64,000 bases of DNA from Betaproteobacteria bacterium SCN1 (GTDB taxonomy: Bacteria > Pseudomonadota > Gammaproteobacteria > Burkholderiales > Thiobacillaceae): positions 124,001 through 188,000 of the forward strand of contig WBSF01000003.1 of NCBI GenBank assembly GCA_008923315.1, in the 5' to 3' direction. Each line of letters starts with the position of its first letter. Within the stretch, counting starts at the first letter, position 1. This document shows positions 48,856-56,011 of the stretch, one piece after another. The notes below the pieces were generated by a model, which was not told the origin of the DNA, did no database searches, and was given only the letters and a program-made list of their open reading frames with translations. Position numbers and translations under genes: made by a program.

Positions 48856-49431
48856 ATGTCCACCGTTACCGTTGTCCGCAAGAACGGCCGCATAGCCATC
48901 GCTGCCGACACGCTGACCAAATGGGGCGGCGGCAAGGAATCGGCCGAGTACATCGTCAATCATCGCAAGATCATCCGGGTAGGCGACAGCCTGCTCGGCA
49001 TCACCGGGACGGCGACGGCGCATCTCATCCTGACGGACTATTTTTCCGGCCTGGAAGCACCACCCGGTTTCGCCACACCTGCAGAAATCTTCCGTATCTG
49101 GAACGCGCTGCACGGCGCGATGAAGGACAGCTATTTCCTGCAGGCCGAGGAGGACAAGGAAGACGAACTCGAATCTAGCCGCATGGATGTGCTGATCGCC
49201 AACCGGCACGGAATATTTGGCGTATCGGCCCACCGCACGGTGCAGCAATTCTCGAAGTTCTATGCTTACGGCAGCGGCAGTCCCTATGCGCTGGGGGCGA
49301 TGTTCGCGGCATATGCCGATCCCGTGCGCGATGCAGGCGAGATTGCGCGGCTGGGCGTGCTGGCGGCATGCGAATTCCACGACGAATCGGGGCCGCCGGT
49401 CGAGCTTCACGTACTGGAAGAGGGGGACTGA
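48856..49431 (+). CDS. Proteasome-like Ntn hydrolase (betaproteobacterial proteasome homologue type)
   Basis: 191 residues of the proteasome/HslV superfamily. The N-terminus [25 protein letters not shown] aligns with the HslV start, with the catalytic Asp17 equivalent in AIAADT; in that register the nucleophile would be Ser2 after Met removal, or Thr3. [19 protein letters not shown] and [18 protein letters not shown] (the GSG-S-A motif) follow. It is not HslV: no hslU is adjacent, and the N-terminus lacks Thr-Thr. It fits the BPH family described from Thiobacillus and Cupriavidus. It sits between ppnP and yajQ, with no ATPase partner in the window. Confidence 0.75.
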   Translation: MSTVTVVRKNGRIAIAADTLTKWGGGKESAEYIVNHRKIIRVGDSLLGITGTATAHLILTDYFSGLEAPPGFATPAEIFRIWNALHGAMKDSYFLQAEEDKEDELESSRMDVLIANRHGIFGVSAHRTVQQFSKFYAYGSGSPYALGAMFAAYADPVRDAGEIARLGVLAACEFHDESGPPVELHVLEEGD

Positions 49432-49432
49432 C

Positions 49433-49918
49433 ATGCCGAGTTTCGACATCGTGTCCGAAGTCGACAAGCAGGAAGTGCGCAACGCGGTCGACCAGGTCAA
49501 CAAGGAAGTGTCCACGCGGTTCGACTTCAAGGGATCGGACGCGCGCGTCGAGCAGGCCGATTATGTGCTGACGGTCTTTGCCGACACCGATTTCCAGCTC
49601 GATCAGGTGCAGGATATCCTCTCGCAGAAACTGGCCAAGCGCGGCGTCGACGTGAAATGCCTCGACATCGGCAGCGTGGAAAAGGTATCGGGCAACAAGG
49701 TCAAGCGCAGCGTCACTGTGAAAACCGGCGTGGAAACCGAACTGGCGAAGAAGATCGTCAAGTGCGTCAAGGACAGCAAGTTGAAGGTGCAGGCCAGCAT
49801 CCAGGGCGACAGCGTGCGCGTGTCCGGCGCCAAGCGCGACATCCTGCAGGAGACCATCGCGCTGGTGCGGAAGAGCATTACCGACTTCCCGCTGCAGTTC
49901 CAGAATTTCCGCGACTGA
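49433..49918 (+). CDS. yajQ: YajQ family nucleotide/RNA-binding protein
   Basis: 161 residues, two ferredoxin-like domains. Start [21 protein letters not shown] and the RFDFKGSDA and SVKKVSGNK-like ([17 protein letters not shown]) segments identify the DUF520/YajQ family; some members bind cyclic di-GMP. ATG directly follows the previous stop by one base. Ends LQFQNFRD as in homologues. Confidence 0.95.
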   Translation: MPSFDIVSEVDKQEVRNAVDQVNKEVSTRFDFKGSDARVEQADYVLTVFADTDFQLDQVQDILSQKLAKRGVDVKCLDIGSVEKVSGNKVKRSVTVKTGVETELAKKIVKCVKDSKLKVQASIQGDSVRVSGAKRDILQETIALVRKSITDFPLQFQNFRD

Positions 49919-49928
49919 GGAGAACGCC

Positions 49929-50480
49929 ATGCCCAAGGTGCTGGTTCCCCTGGCCGACGGCTGCGAGGAACTCGAAGCCGTCACGATCATCGACCTGCTG
50001 CGCCGCGCCGGCATAGAGGTGACGGTGGCCGGTCTCAGACCGGGTATCGTCCGCGCCAGTCGCGGCGTGCAGCTGGTGCCGGATACGACGCTCGATACGG
50101 CCCTGCAGGACGACTACGACATGATCGCCTTGCCGGGCGGCATGCCGGGCGCGACGCACCTCAAGGACGATTCGCGCATACTGGGCCTGATTCAGCGCAT
50201 GGCTGCGGCCGGCAAATATACGGCAGCCATCTGCGCCGCACCGACGGTGCTGCTGGAAGCCGGCGTACTGGCGGGCAGGCAGGCGACCAGTTACCCCGGG
50301 TTTCTCGATGCGCTGCAGCCGCCGGGTGTGACCGTGAGCACTTTACCGGTGGTGAGCGACGGCACCGTCGTCACCTCGCGCGGGCCGGGCACCGCGATGG
50401 ATTTCGCGCTCACTCTGATCGAAACGCTGCTGGGAACTGCGGCGCGCGTGCAGGTCGAAACCGGTCTGGTCAGAGCCTGA
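49929..50480 (+). CDS. yajL: DJ-1/PfpI family protein (YajL-like)
   Basis: 183 residues. DJ-1 superfamily with the nucleophile elbow AAICAAPTVLLEAG (Cys near residue 101) and the N-terminal Glu in DGCEELEAVTIIDLLRRAG. YajL-type proteins protect against oxidative and glycation damage; whether this one is a chaperone or deglycase is not predictable. RBS GAGGAGA. Follows yajQ by 10 bases. Confidence 0.88.
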   Translation: MPKVLVPLADGCEELEAVTIIDLLRRAGIEVTVAGLRPGIVRASRGVQLVPDTTLDTALQDDYDMIALPGGMPGATHLKDDSRILGLIQRMAAAGKYTAAICAAPTVLLEAGVLAGRQATSYPGFLDALQPPGVTVSTLPVVSDGTVVTSRGPGTAMDFALTLIETLLGTAARVQVETGLVRA

Positions 50481-50530
50481 GCCCGGCCGTATCATTGCTT
50501 CCGCCCATATACGACGTTCCGGAGACTTCC

Positions 50531-50965
50531 ATGCAGATTCGCGAAATTCTCACGCTCAAGCCCGCTACCATCCATAGCATTGCGCCGACCGACGCCGTTT
50601 CGATCGCATTGGGGAAAATGGTCGAACTGGGTGTCGGCTCGCTGGTGGTGATGCGGAACGAGGAAATGGTCGGCCTGCTGACCGAACGCGACGTCGTGCA
50701 TGGCCTGGTCAGGCAGGGCTGCGATCTCAAGGATGCGCAGGTCAGCACCATCATGGTGACCGAGCCGGTGGTCGCGAATGCCGAGGATTCAGTGGATTAC
50801 GCCCGTGACGTGATGACCAAGTCGCATATCGGCCATCTGCCGATCTTTGACGGCAACCGCCTGCTGGGCATCATTTCCTTCCATGACGTGGCACGTGCCT
50901 GCCTCAAGGAAGCGAATTTCGAGAACAGCCTGCTCAAACGCTACATCAAGCACTGGCCGGAATAA
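50531..50965 (+). CDS. CBS-domain pair protein
   Basis: 144 residues made of two CBS domains (about 8-65 and 75-130), a cytoplasmic adenine-nucleotide-sensing module. The first carries MVELGVGSLVVMRNEEMVGLLTERDVV, the second MTKSHIGHLPIFDGNRLLGIISFHDV. The ATG at 50531 has GGAGA 6 bases upstream; a GTG/TTG-type extension to 50495 lacks a site. Partner unknown. It is convergent with the DsrE-like gene. Confidence 0.88.
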   Translation: MQIREILTLKPATIHSIAPTDAVSIALGKMVELGVGSLVVMRNEEMVGLLTERDVVHGLVRQGCDLKDAQVSTIMVTEPVVANAEDSVDYARDVMTKSHIGHLPIFDGNRLLGIISFHDVARACLKEANFENSLLKRYIKHWPE

Positions 50966-50997
50966 GCAGGCCGGAGCGGCCGGCGCCACCGGATCAT

Positions 50998-51507
50998 TCA
51001 GCGGATCGATTCGATATCGATCTTCTTGTCCACGATCTGGGGCACGATAAGCGCGTAACCCTGCTGCTGCCAGTGGGCCAGTTCGGTAATCGCGTTGGGT
51101 ACTACCTCGACGAAAGGCTGGAAGTCCTTGAGTGCGTAGCCGTAATCCTCGGCCGCCTGGCCGCAGACCTTGAATTTGACGCCGAGATCGGCGTAATAGC
51201 GCATGCGGTCAACCGCTTCCTGGTATTTCGCTTCGTTTTTTGTCGCGACCGTCACGATCTCGGTGCCATGGAGCACCACCACGATCGAAAAATCCTCCGG
51301 CGGATAGCTGTAGGGGGCTTCGGTGAGCGGATTCATGAGCGAGCGTACCCAGTAGAGCGCGCTGCCGACTTTCTGCGGATTGTCGAGATAAAACTCGAAC
51401 AGCACCTTGGGCGGTGCGTAGGGCGTCTGGACCCATTTCCCGGCGGCCTGGGCCGAAGTGGCGATGCACAGGCCCAACAGTGTCCAGGCGAGATTCAGGG
51501 GGTTCAT
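50998..51507 (-). CDS. Periplasmic DsrE/DsrF-like protein
   Basis: 169 residues with a signal peptide (LNLAWTLLGLCIATSAQA). The mature part starts PKVLFEFYLDNPQKVGSALYWVRSLMN and has the DsrE-fold pattern DFSIVVVLHGTEI, then VKFKVCGQAAEDYGYALKDFQPFVEVVPNAITELAHWQQQGYALI in successive pieces, with a single mature Cys115. Two other DsrE-type proteins, at 54024-54476 and in the anti-sigma factor, share this layout. DsrE-like proteins handle or sense persulfide sulfur; this one's partner is unknown. Alone on the minus strand, 33 bases before rsgA's end. Confidence 0.72.
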   Translation of the reverse strand: MNPLNLAWTLLGLCIATSAQAAGKWVQTPYAPPKVLFEFYLDNPQKVGSALYWVRSLMNPLTEAPYSYPPEDFSIVVVLHGTEIVTVATKNEAKYQEAVDRMRYYADLGVKFKVCGQAAEDYGYALKDFQPFVEVVPNAITELAHWQQQGYALIVPQIVDKKIDIESIR

Positions 51508-51540
51508 GGTCCACTCCCGGTCCGGTTTGCGATGATTGCG

Positions 51541-52470
51541 TTATAGCCGCTGCGCGGCCTGGTGTTGCGCACGGCGCAGCTGGCGGAAAAGCGTCAGCCG
51601 GGCGGGGGCGATGTCGCCTGCTTCAGCGGCCTCCGTCAGCCGGCATCCCGGTTCGGCTTCGTGCCGGCAGTCGCGGAAGCGGCACAGCCCGAGATAGGGG
51701 CGAAATTCGACGAACGCGTGCGCAAGCGCATCGGCATCCAGATGCTGCAGGGCAAACTCCTGCAACCCTGGCGAGTCGATCAGGCCGGCGTTGTCGCCAA
51801 GCCGGAACAGCCGTGTGTGCGTGGTGGTATGGCGCCCGCTGTCGAGCGCTTCGGAATAGGCGGCCGTGTCGGCTTGCGCTTCGGGGAACAGTGCGTTGAC
51901 GAGGGTCGACTTGCCCATGCCGGACTGCCCGACCAGCAGTGTCCGGTGCCCGGCCAGCCAGGGTCGTATCGGCGAGGGATCGCATTGCGCGGACAGCTCG
52001 ACGCACGGATAACCGATCCGTACCAGCCCGTCCAGGCGCGCGCGCGCCTGGGTCGTCTCGGGCAGATCGGTCTTGTTGAGCAGGATCAGGCTGCCGATGC
52101 CCTGGTCCTCGGCGGCCAGGATGCAGCGTTGAACCAGTTCCGGCGAAAAACTGGGACGGGCCGCCACCACTATGGCAATCTGGCTGACATTGGCGGCGAT
52201 GGCCTTGGTCCGAAAGGCGTCGGAGCGGTAGAACAGGGTGCGGCGCGGACTTACCGATTCGATCACACCGCCCGCCGCGTCGCGCCGCAATTCGACCCGA
52301 TCGCCGCATACGACCTGCAGGTGACGGCCTTTTACCTGGCAGGCCAGGGTGCCCGAGGCGGTTTCGACCAGATAACGGCGGCTGTAGGCAGCGATGACGT
52401 CGCCGGTTTCGGTGCGGCTCAGGATCGTGGCGTTCCGTGGGTTGAGGGTTCGGCCGGGGCCGCCGGTCAG
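51541..52470 (-). CDS. rsgA: Ribosome small-subunit GTPase RsgA
   Basis: Circularly permuted GTPase that helps mature the 30S subunit. The OB-fold N-terminus ([19 protein letters not shown]) is followed by LNKTDLPE (G4), the G1 loop [15 protein letters not shown]3 [10 protein letters not shown] and the zinc motif [14 protein letters not shown] near the C-terminus. No ATG, GTG or TTG occurs between the upstream frame and the conserved N-terminus. Two CTG codons are available: 52470-52468, which overlaps the pterin dehydratase stop as CTGA (309 residues), and 52422-52420 (293 residues). Neither has a strong Shine-Dalgarno. Confidence 0.9.
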   Translation of the reverse strand: MTGGPGRTLNPRNATILSRTETGDVIAAYSRRYLVETASGTLACQVKGRHLQVVCGDRVELRRDAAGGVIESVSPRRTLFYRSDAFRTKAIAANVSQIAIVVAARPSFSPELVQRCILAAEDQGIGSLILLNKTDLPETTQARARLDGLVRIGYPCVELSAQCDPSPIRPWLAGHRTLLVGQSGMGKSTLVNALFPEAQADTAAYSEALDSGRHTTTHTRLFRLGDNAGLIDSPGLQEFALQHLDADALAHAFVEFRPYLGLCRFRDCRHEAEPGCRLTEAAEAGDIAPARLTLFRQLRRAQHQAAQRL

Positions 52471-52808
52471 ATGTCCAGCAGGCTGTCGACCTTGGCTGCG
52501 CAGATGAAATCGTTTTCGGACAGGCCGCCGATGGCATGTGTCCAGTATTCGACCTTGACCGTGTTGTAGCCGACGGTCAGGTAGGGATGGTGGTCTTCGC
52601 GGTGCGATACCCACATCACGGCATTGGTGAAGGCCTGCGCATGATAGTGGTTCTTGAAGGCGTATTCCTTGGCGATCTTGACGCCGTCGCGCTGCCAGCC
52701 GGACAGACCTTTCAGCAGCGGCGCAACCTGCGCATCGGTCAGCGGGGCGACGCCGCCCTCGCAGGGCGCGCATTTCTTGCGGACGAGTTCCTCGACGATG
52801 GTGCTCAT
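52467..52808 (-). CDS. phhB: 4a-hydroxytetrahydrobiopterin dehydratase
   Basis: 113-residue pterin-4a-carbinolamine dehydratase. The family motif is [32 protein letters not shown] in two parts (residues about 70-100), with the active-site His pair. The N-terminal [14 protein letters not shown] is typical of bacterial members. No phenylalanine hydroxylase gene is seen, so it may serve pterin recycling for another enzyme or molybdopterin. The ATG at 52808 has GGAAG upstream. Confidence 0.93.
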   Translation of the reverse strand: MSTIVEELVRKKCAPCEGGVAPLTDAQVAPLLKGLSGWQRDGVKIAKEYAFKNHYHAQAFTNAVMWVSHREDHHPYLTVGYNTVKVEYWTHAIGGLSENDFICAAKVDSLLDI

Positions 52809-52818
52809 GGACGCTTCC

Positions 52819-53127
52819 TTACTTGAATTTGTAATACTGCTGGTTGAGATAGGCGCCGACGTGCGCTTCCTCCTCGGGAAACCAGCCGGCGCCGGTATTG
52901 GCGTTGCAACCCGAAATCCGGGCTGCGAGCTGTTGCGCGGTCTTGGTCTTGCGGTCGCCGCGCGTGTAGATCTTGCTCCCGTCACCGCCGAACATGCCGA
53001 CATGGCAGCTCACGCAGGCCTTGTCGTGCAGGGTCTTGCCGATCTTGGGGTCGCCCTTTTCGAAGGGTGCGGCGTGAACCGCCGCAGAGACGAAAAGCGC
53101 AGCAAACAGAATGGCCGGACGATTCAT
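52819..53127 (-). CDS. Periplasmic c-type cytochrome
   Basis: 102 residues: signal peptide to HAA, then a single haem site CVSCH (mature residues near 38-42) with a possible Met ligand in HVGMFGG. The rest ([35 protein letters not shown]) resembles monohaem cytochromes c of betaproteobacteria. Strong RBS (AAGGAGAT). The electron-transfer partner is unknown. Ends 10 bases before the pterin dehydratase gene. Confidence 0.85.
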   Translation of the reverse strand: MNRPAILFAALFVSAAVHAAPFEKGDPKIGKTLHDKACVSCHVGMFGGDGSKIYTRGDRKTKTAQQLAARISGCNANTGAGWFPEEEAHVGAYLNQQYYKFK

Positions 53128-53276
53128 AGCCGATCTCCTTCATGCGATGCGATTATTATCGCCGCCCGGGCAGGCTTGTGCCACCACGCGATAAAGAGGG
53201 TCTTGCTACCGTGCCCGGCGGCGCCCGGTGCGGGGTGTGCGAAAATGCCGGCTGTTTCACTACAGGATGTTTCCGC

Positions 53277-53825
53277 ATGGCGCCCAATCCCTCGCACCTG
53301 CTCTGGATCGATATGGAAATGACCGGCCTGTCGCCCGACACGGACCGCATCATCGAGCTGGCCATCGTCGTCACAGACGCCGATCTCAATACGGTCGCCG
53401 AGGGGCCGGTGCTGGTCGTACACCAGCCGGAGGCGGTGATGGATGCGATGGACAACTGGAACAAGGGTACGCACGGCAAGTCCGGTCTCATCGACCGCGT
53501 GAAGGCTTCACGGCTGAGCGAGGCGGATGCCGAGGCGCAGATGCTTGCCTTCGTGAAGCAGCATGCACCGGCGCGGACCTCGCCCATGTGCGGCAACTCG
53601 ATCTGTCAGGATCGCCGCTTCATGGCGCGCTACATGCCGCAGCTGGAGGCCTTTTTCCACTACCGCAATCTCGACGTCAGCACGTTGAAGGAGCTGGCCA
53701 AGCGCTGGCGCCCCGGGCTGGCCGAAGGGTTCAAGAAATCGAGCCGGCACGAAGCACTGGCGGATATCTACGAGTCGATCGACGAGATGAAGTACTACCG
53801 GGAGCATTTCATCCGCCCCGCCTGA
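53277..53825 (+). CDS. orn: Oligoribonuclease
   Basis: 182-residue DEDDh exonuclease that degrades 2-5-mer RNA and pGpG, completing cyclic di-GMP breakdown. Active-site segments: [24 protein letters not shown] (first Asp and Glu), [16 protein letters not shown] (second Asp), and [14 protein letters not shown] (His and last Asp). The ATG at 53277 gives the usual N-terminus. Divergent from the cytochrome gene. Confidence 0.97.
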   Translation: MAPNPSHLLWIDMEMTGLSPDTDRIIELAIVVTDADLNTVAEGPVLVVHQPEAVMDAMDNWNKGTHGKSGLIDRVKASRLSEADAEAQMLAFVKQHAPARTSPMCGNSICQDRRFMARYMPQLEAFFHYRNLDVSTLKELAKRWRPGLAEGFKKSSRHEALADIYESIDEMKYYREHFIRPA

Positions 53826-53833
53826 TAAAAAAA

Positions 53834-53854
53834 GCGGTCCGCGATGCGGACCGC
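53834..53854 (-). terminator. Intrinsic terminator for the minus-strand DsrE gene
   Basis: Arms GCGGTCCGC (53834-53842) and GCGGACCGC (53846-53854) around GAT. An A7 run on the plus strand lies immediately before the stem, which is the T run on the minus strand, so it terminates leftward transcription from 54476. The 170 bases from here to 54023 contain no gene. Confidence 0.75.
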
Positions 53855-54023
53855 CTGAACGGTGGCGCCCCTGCGACGCCACTGGAGGAGTTTGCAGGCC
53901 GCCGTCGCTATCCGGCCGTTTTGCGGCCTGGGCGGGTAAGGACGCAAGCCGCCTTCGTCTTTCCGACGGTGCGGTGGATGTTGAGCGCGAGGTGTGTCCG
54001 ATTGCAGGGACTGGAAGGCAGGG

Positions 54024-54476
54024 TCAGGGCTTGAGGTAGACGTAGCCTTCCCGGGCCTGGAGGCGGCCGATCTCGGCCACGCCGGAAGGAACGACCGTGG
54101 CTTCCTGGAGGACGGCACTGCTATCCAGTTTGCGGCTCTTGAGCGTGTTGTTGCAGACACGAAAATCGACGCCCTGGTCTTTCAGACTCTGCACAATGGG
54201 CTCGTAGGGGTTGCCGTTCTTGTCCTGTGCGCCATTGAGCAGGAAATCGATGCCCTTGCCATGGGTGACCACGACGATGTGCGTATTCGCGCTGGCATTC
54301 AGATGATTTCGAATGTTGCGCAGTGCGGCCATGGCATTGTCGCTGTCGTTGACGTGATAGACGACTTTTTCGGGAGCGGCCGGTGCGGCGGCCTCGATAG
54401 GGGCGGCCGCATGTGCGGCAGAAACCCCGCCCAGCAGCAGGGTGAGGGCAAGGGGAGCGAAAAATTTGGATTTCAT
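54024..54476 (-). CDS. Periplasmic DsrE-family protein, divergent from the sigma factor
   Basis: 150 residues with a clear signal peptide (PLALTLLLGGVSAAHA). Mature chain: KVVYHVNDSDNAMAALRNIRNHL, THIVVVTHGKGIDFLL, then GVDFRVCNNTLKSRKL with the only Cys (108), and VVPSGVAEIGRLQAREGYVYLKP. This is the DsrE/YdjF-like fold in exported form. Its last 23 residues match the end of the anti-sigma factor encoded divergently (APTAIGEIVTRLQQGWTYIRV). RBS GGAGA. An ECF-type promoter (54532-54559) precedes it, giving a leader of about 50 bases. Inferred target and partner of the sigma system. Confidence 0.8.
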   Translation of the reverse strand: MKSKFFAPLALTLLLGGVSAAHAAAPIEAAAPAAPEKVVYHVNDSDNAMAALRNIRNHLNASANTHIVVVTHGKGIDFLLNGAQDKNGNPYEPIVQSLKDQGVDFRVCNNTLKSRKLDSSAVLQEATVVPSGVAEIGRLQAREGYVYLKP

Positions 54477-54531
54477 AATGGTCTCCGTGTCGTTTTGGGG
54501 TGAAGAAGGCCGGTTGCCCGGACCTGAAACG

Positions 54532-54559
54532 AAGACGTGTGGCGTGGCATGCTTATTCC
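54532..54559 (-). promoter_or_regulatory. ECF-type promoter of the periplasmic DsrE gene
   Basis: On the minus strand: GGAATA (54559-54554), 16 bases, CGTCTT (54537-54532). Both hexamers occur again, identical, upstream of the sigma gene on the other strand. GGAA-type -35 and CGTC-type -10 elements are normal for ECF sigma factors. Confidence 0.65.
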
Positions 54560-54581
54560 ATTCCGAACGGACCATTTTTCT

Positions 54582-54610
54582 GGAATAAAAAGAACTATCC
54601 ATTCCGTCTT
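54582..54610 (+). promoter_or_regulatory. ECF-type autoregulatory promoter of the sigma gene
   Basis: GGAATA (54582-54587), 17 bases, CGTCTT (54605-54610). The ATG at 54621 follows only 10 bases later, so the transcript would be almost leaderless; no Shine-Dalgarno is seen. Identical hexamers face the divergent DsrE gene. Confidence 0.6.
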
Positions 54611-54620
54611 ACACTTCACC

Positions 54621-55172
54621 ATGATCAGACGCGTACTTTTTGGTCCCTTCCGTCCCGGCATCGAATCCCTGCGACCGGTGTTGTACCGGATCGCCTATTC
54701 GTGGTGCCACGACCCCACCCTGGCCGACGATCTGGCGCAGGACACGCTTTCGAAAGCCTGGACGCAGTGCGCGCAACTGCGCGAAGCGTCGGCCATGAAG
54801 GCCTGGGCGGTGGCGATCATGCACCGCTGCTGGATGGACCATCTGCGCACGCGGCGCGACTTCGACAGCCTTGACGACTGGCAGGAGACGATCGAATCCG
54901 CTTCGGACTCCCCCGAAACCTGTTGCGATCGCGAGCAGATCGTCGCCTGTGTCCGGGCCGCGGTCGCGCGTCTGCCCCTCGGTCAGCGTCAGGTGCTGAC
55001 TTTGGTCGATCTCGAAGAGTTCGGTTATGCCGAGGTCGCGAGAATCCTGGATATCCCGGTGGGTACCGTGATGAGCCGGCTGTCGCGCGCGCGCGCCGGA
55101 CTCAGGGCCATACTCGACCGCGCGATGCGGCAGCAGACGGCCGATCGCCCCGCTTTGAGGAGGGTGAAATGA
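54621..55172 (+). CDS. ECF-family RNA polymerase sigma factor
   Basis: 183 residues with only sigma regions 2 and 4. Region 2: LADDLAQDTLSKAWTQCAQL (polymerase-binding and -10 recognition) and MKAWAVAIMHRCWMDHLRTRR. Region 4: LPLGQRQVLTLVDLEEFGYAEVARILDIPVGTVMSRLSRAR read in pieces, with the -35-binding helix-turn-helix at the end. The ATG at 54621 is chosen; the longer frame to 54537 would include its own promoter. Its stop overlaps the start of the anti-sigma gene (ATGA). Probably autoregulated and released when the anti-sigma factor is inactivated. Confidence 0.9.
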   Translation: MIRRVLFGPFRPGIESLRPVLYRIAYSWCHDPTLADDLAQDTLSKAWTQCAQLREASAMKAWAVAIMHRCWMDHLRTRRDFDSLDDWQETIESASDSPETCCDREQIVACVRAAVARLPLGQRQVLTLVDLEEFGYAEVARILDIPVGTVMSRLSRARAGLRAILDRAMRQQTADRPALRRVK

Positions 55173-55897
55173 ATCCCAGCGTATCCGACGAGACCCTGCA
55201 TGCCTTTGTCGACGGCGAGCTCGACGTTGCGGACCGCGAGGTTCTGACTGCGCGGATGCAGACCGATACCGAACTCGCACGGCGTGTGTGCGCCGTCCGT
55301 ACGTTGCGCGACATGGTCAAACTGGCCTATGCCGAGCCGCCGGCCGCGGCGCCACAGCATACGGTGCGTCTGCGCGAACGCATTGTGCGGCGTTGCGCGC
55401 TGGGTTGTTTTGTCCTGTTCGCGGGGCTGATCGTCGGCTGGATGCTGCGTGGCATGGAGAGCCCGGTCATGGCGACCCTGGCGCCGGTCCTGCACGACAC
55501 GGCCTTGCAGCCCGTGAGTCTGGCGCGCGAGCCGGATCCCAATCGGATTCTGCTGCATCTGGACAGCAGCAAACCCGAGCGCATGCAGGGCGCGCTCGAT
55601 CAGGCGGATCGTCTGCTTACCGAGGCGGATCGCAAGGGCAGGCCGATGCAGCTGGAGATCGTCGCCAACAGCTATGGGCTGGATCTGTTGCGAGCCGGCA
55701 ATCCCTACGCCGAACGCATCGAGCGCATCGGGCGTCGCCACGCCAACGTGCAGTGGGTGGCATGCAGCCAGACCATCGCGCGTCTGAACAGTCAGGGACA
55801 GACGGTCACGCTGCTGCCGGCAGCACGGACCGCGCCGACCGCCATTGGCGAGATCGTCACCCGTCTGCAGCAAGGATGGACGTATATACGTGTCTAG
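55169..55897 (+). CDS. Anti-sigma factor with periplasmic DsrE-like domain
   Basis: 242 residues in three parts. Residues 1-70, SDETLHAFVDGELDVADRE and onward, are the cytoplasmic anti-sigma domain of the ChrR/RsiW-like group, but without the HxxxCxxC zinc motif. Residues 76-93 are the single membrane helix. Residues 125-242 are a periplasmic domain that I read as DsrE-like: NRILLHLDSSKPERMQGALDQA, MQLEIVANSYGLDLLRAG, VQWVACSQTIARL with Cys199, and the ending APTAIGEIVTRLQQGWTYIRV shared with the divergent DsrE protein. Translationally coupled to the sigma gene, with AGGAGGG as RBS. I know of no described anti-sigma factor with this sensor, so the domain call needs a profile search. Confidence 0.75.
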   Translation: MNPSVSDETLHAFVDGELDVADREVLTARMQTDTELARRVCAVRTLRDMVKLAYAEPPAAAPQHTVRLRERIVRRCALGCFVLFAGLIVGWMLRGMESPVMATLAPVLHDTALQPVSLAREPDPNRILLHLDSSKPERMQGALDQADRLLTEADRKGRPMQLEIVANSYGLDLLRAGNPYAERIERIGRRHANVQWVACSQTIARLNSQGQTVTLLPAARTAPTAIGEIVTRLQQGWTYIRV

Positions 55898-56011
55898 CCC
55901 TTTTCCTGGCGCAGTCCGGGAAGCGCTTGTGGCAGGGCATGCCGGGGTATCGCCGCCCAGGCGCGGTCCCGGATGGCTGGCCGTGCCGAAAGCCGGTGCG
56001 GCCGGAGCTGG

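Noticed and set aside
52809-53003. Upstream extension of the pterin dehydratase frame to 53003
   Set aside because: It would overlap the cytochrome c gene and has no similarity to the family; ATG at 52808 has an RBS.
53873-53960. GGACGCAAGCC-like sequence resembling part of a cyclic di-GMP riboswitch
   Set aside because: The matching upstream part and the required stems are not seen, and it lies in the 3' regions of two convergent genes.
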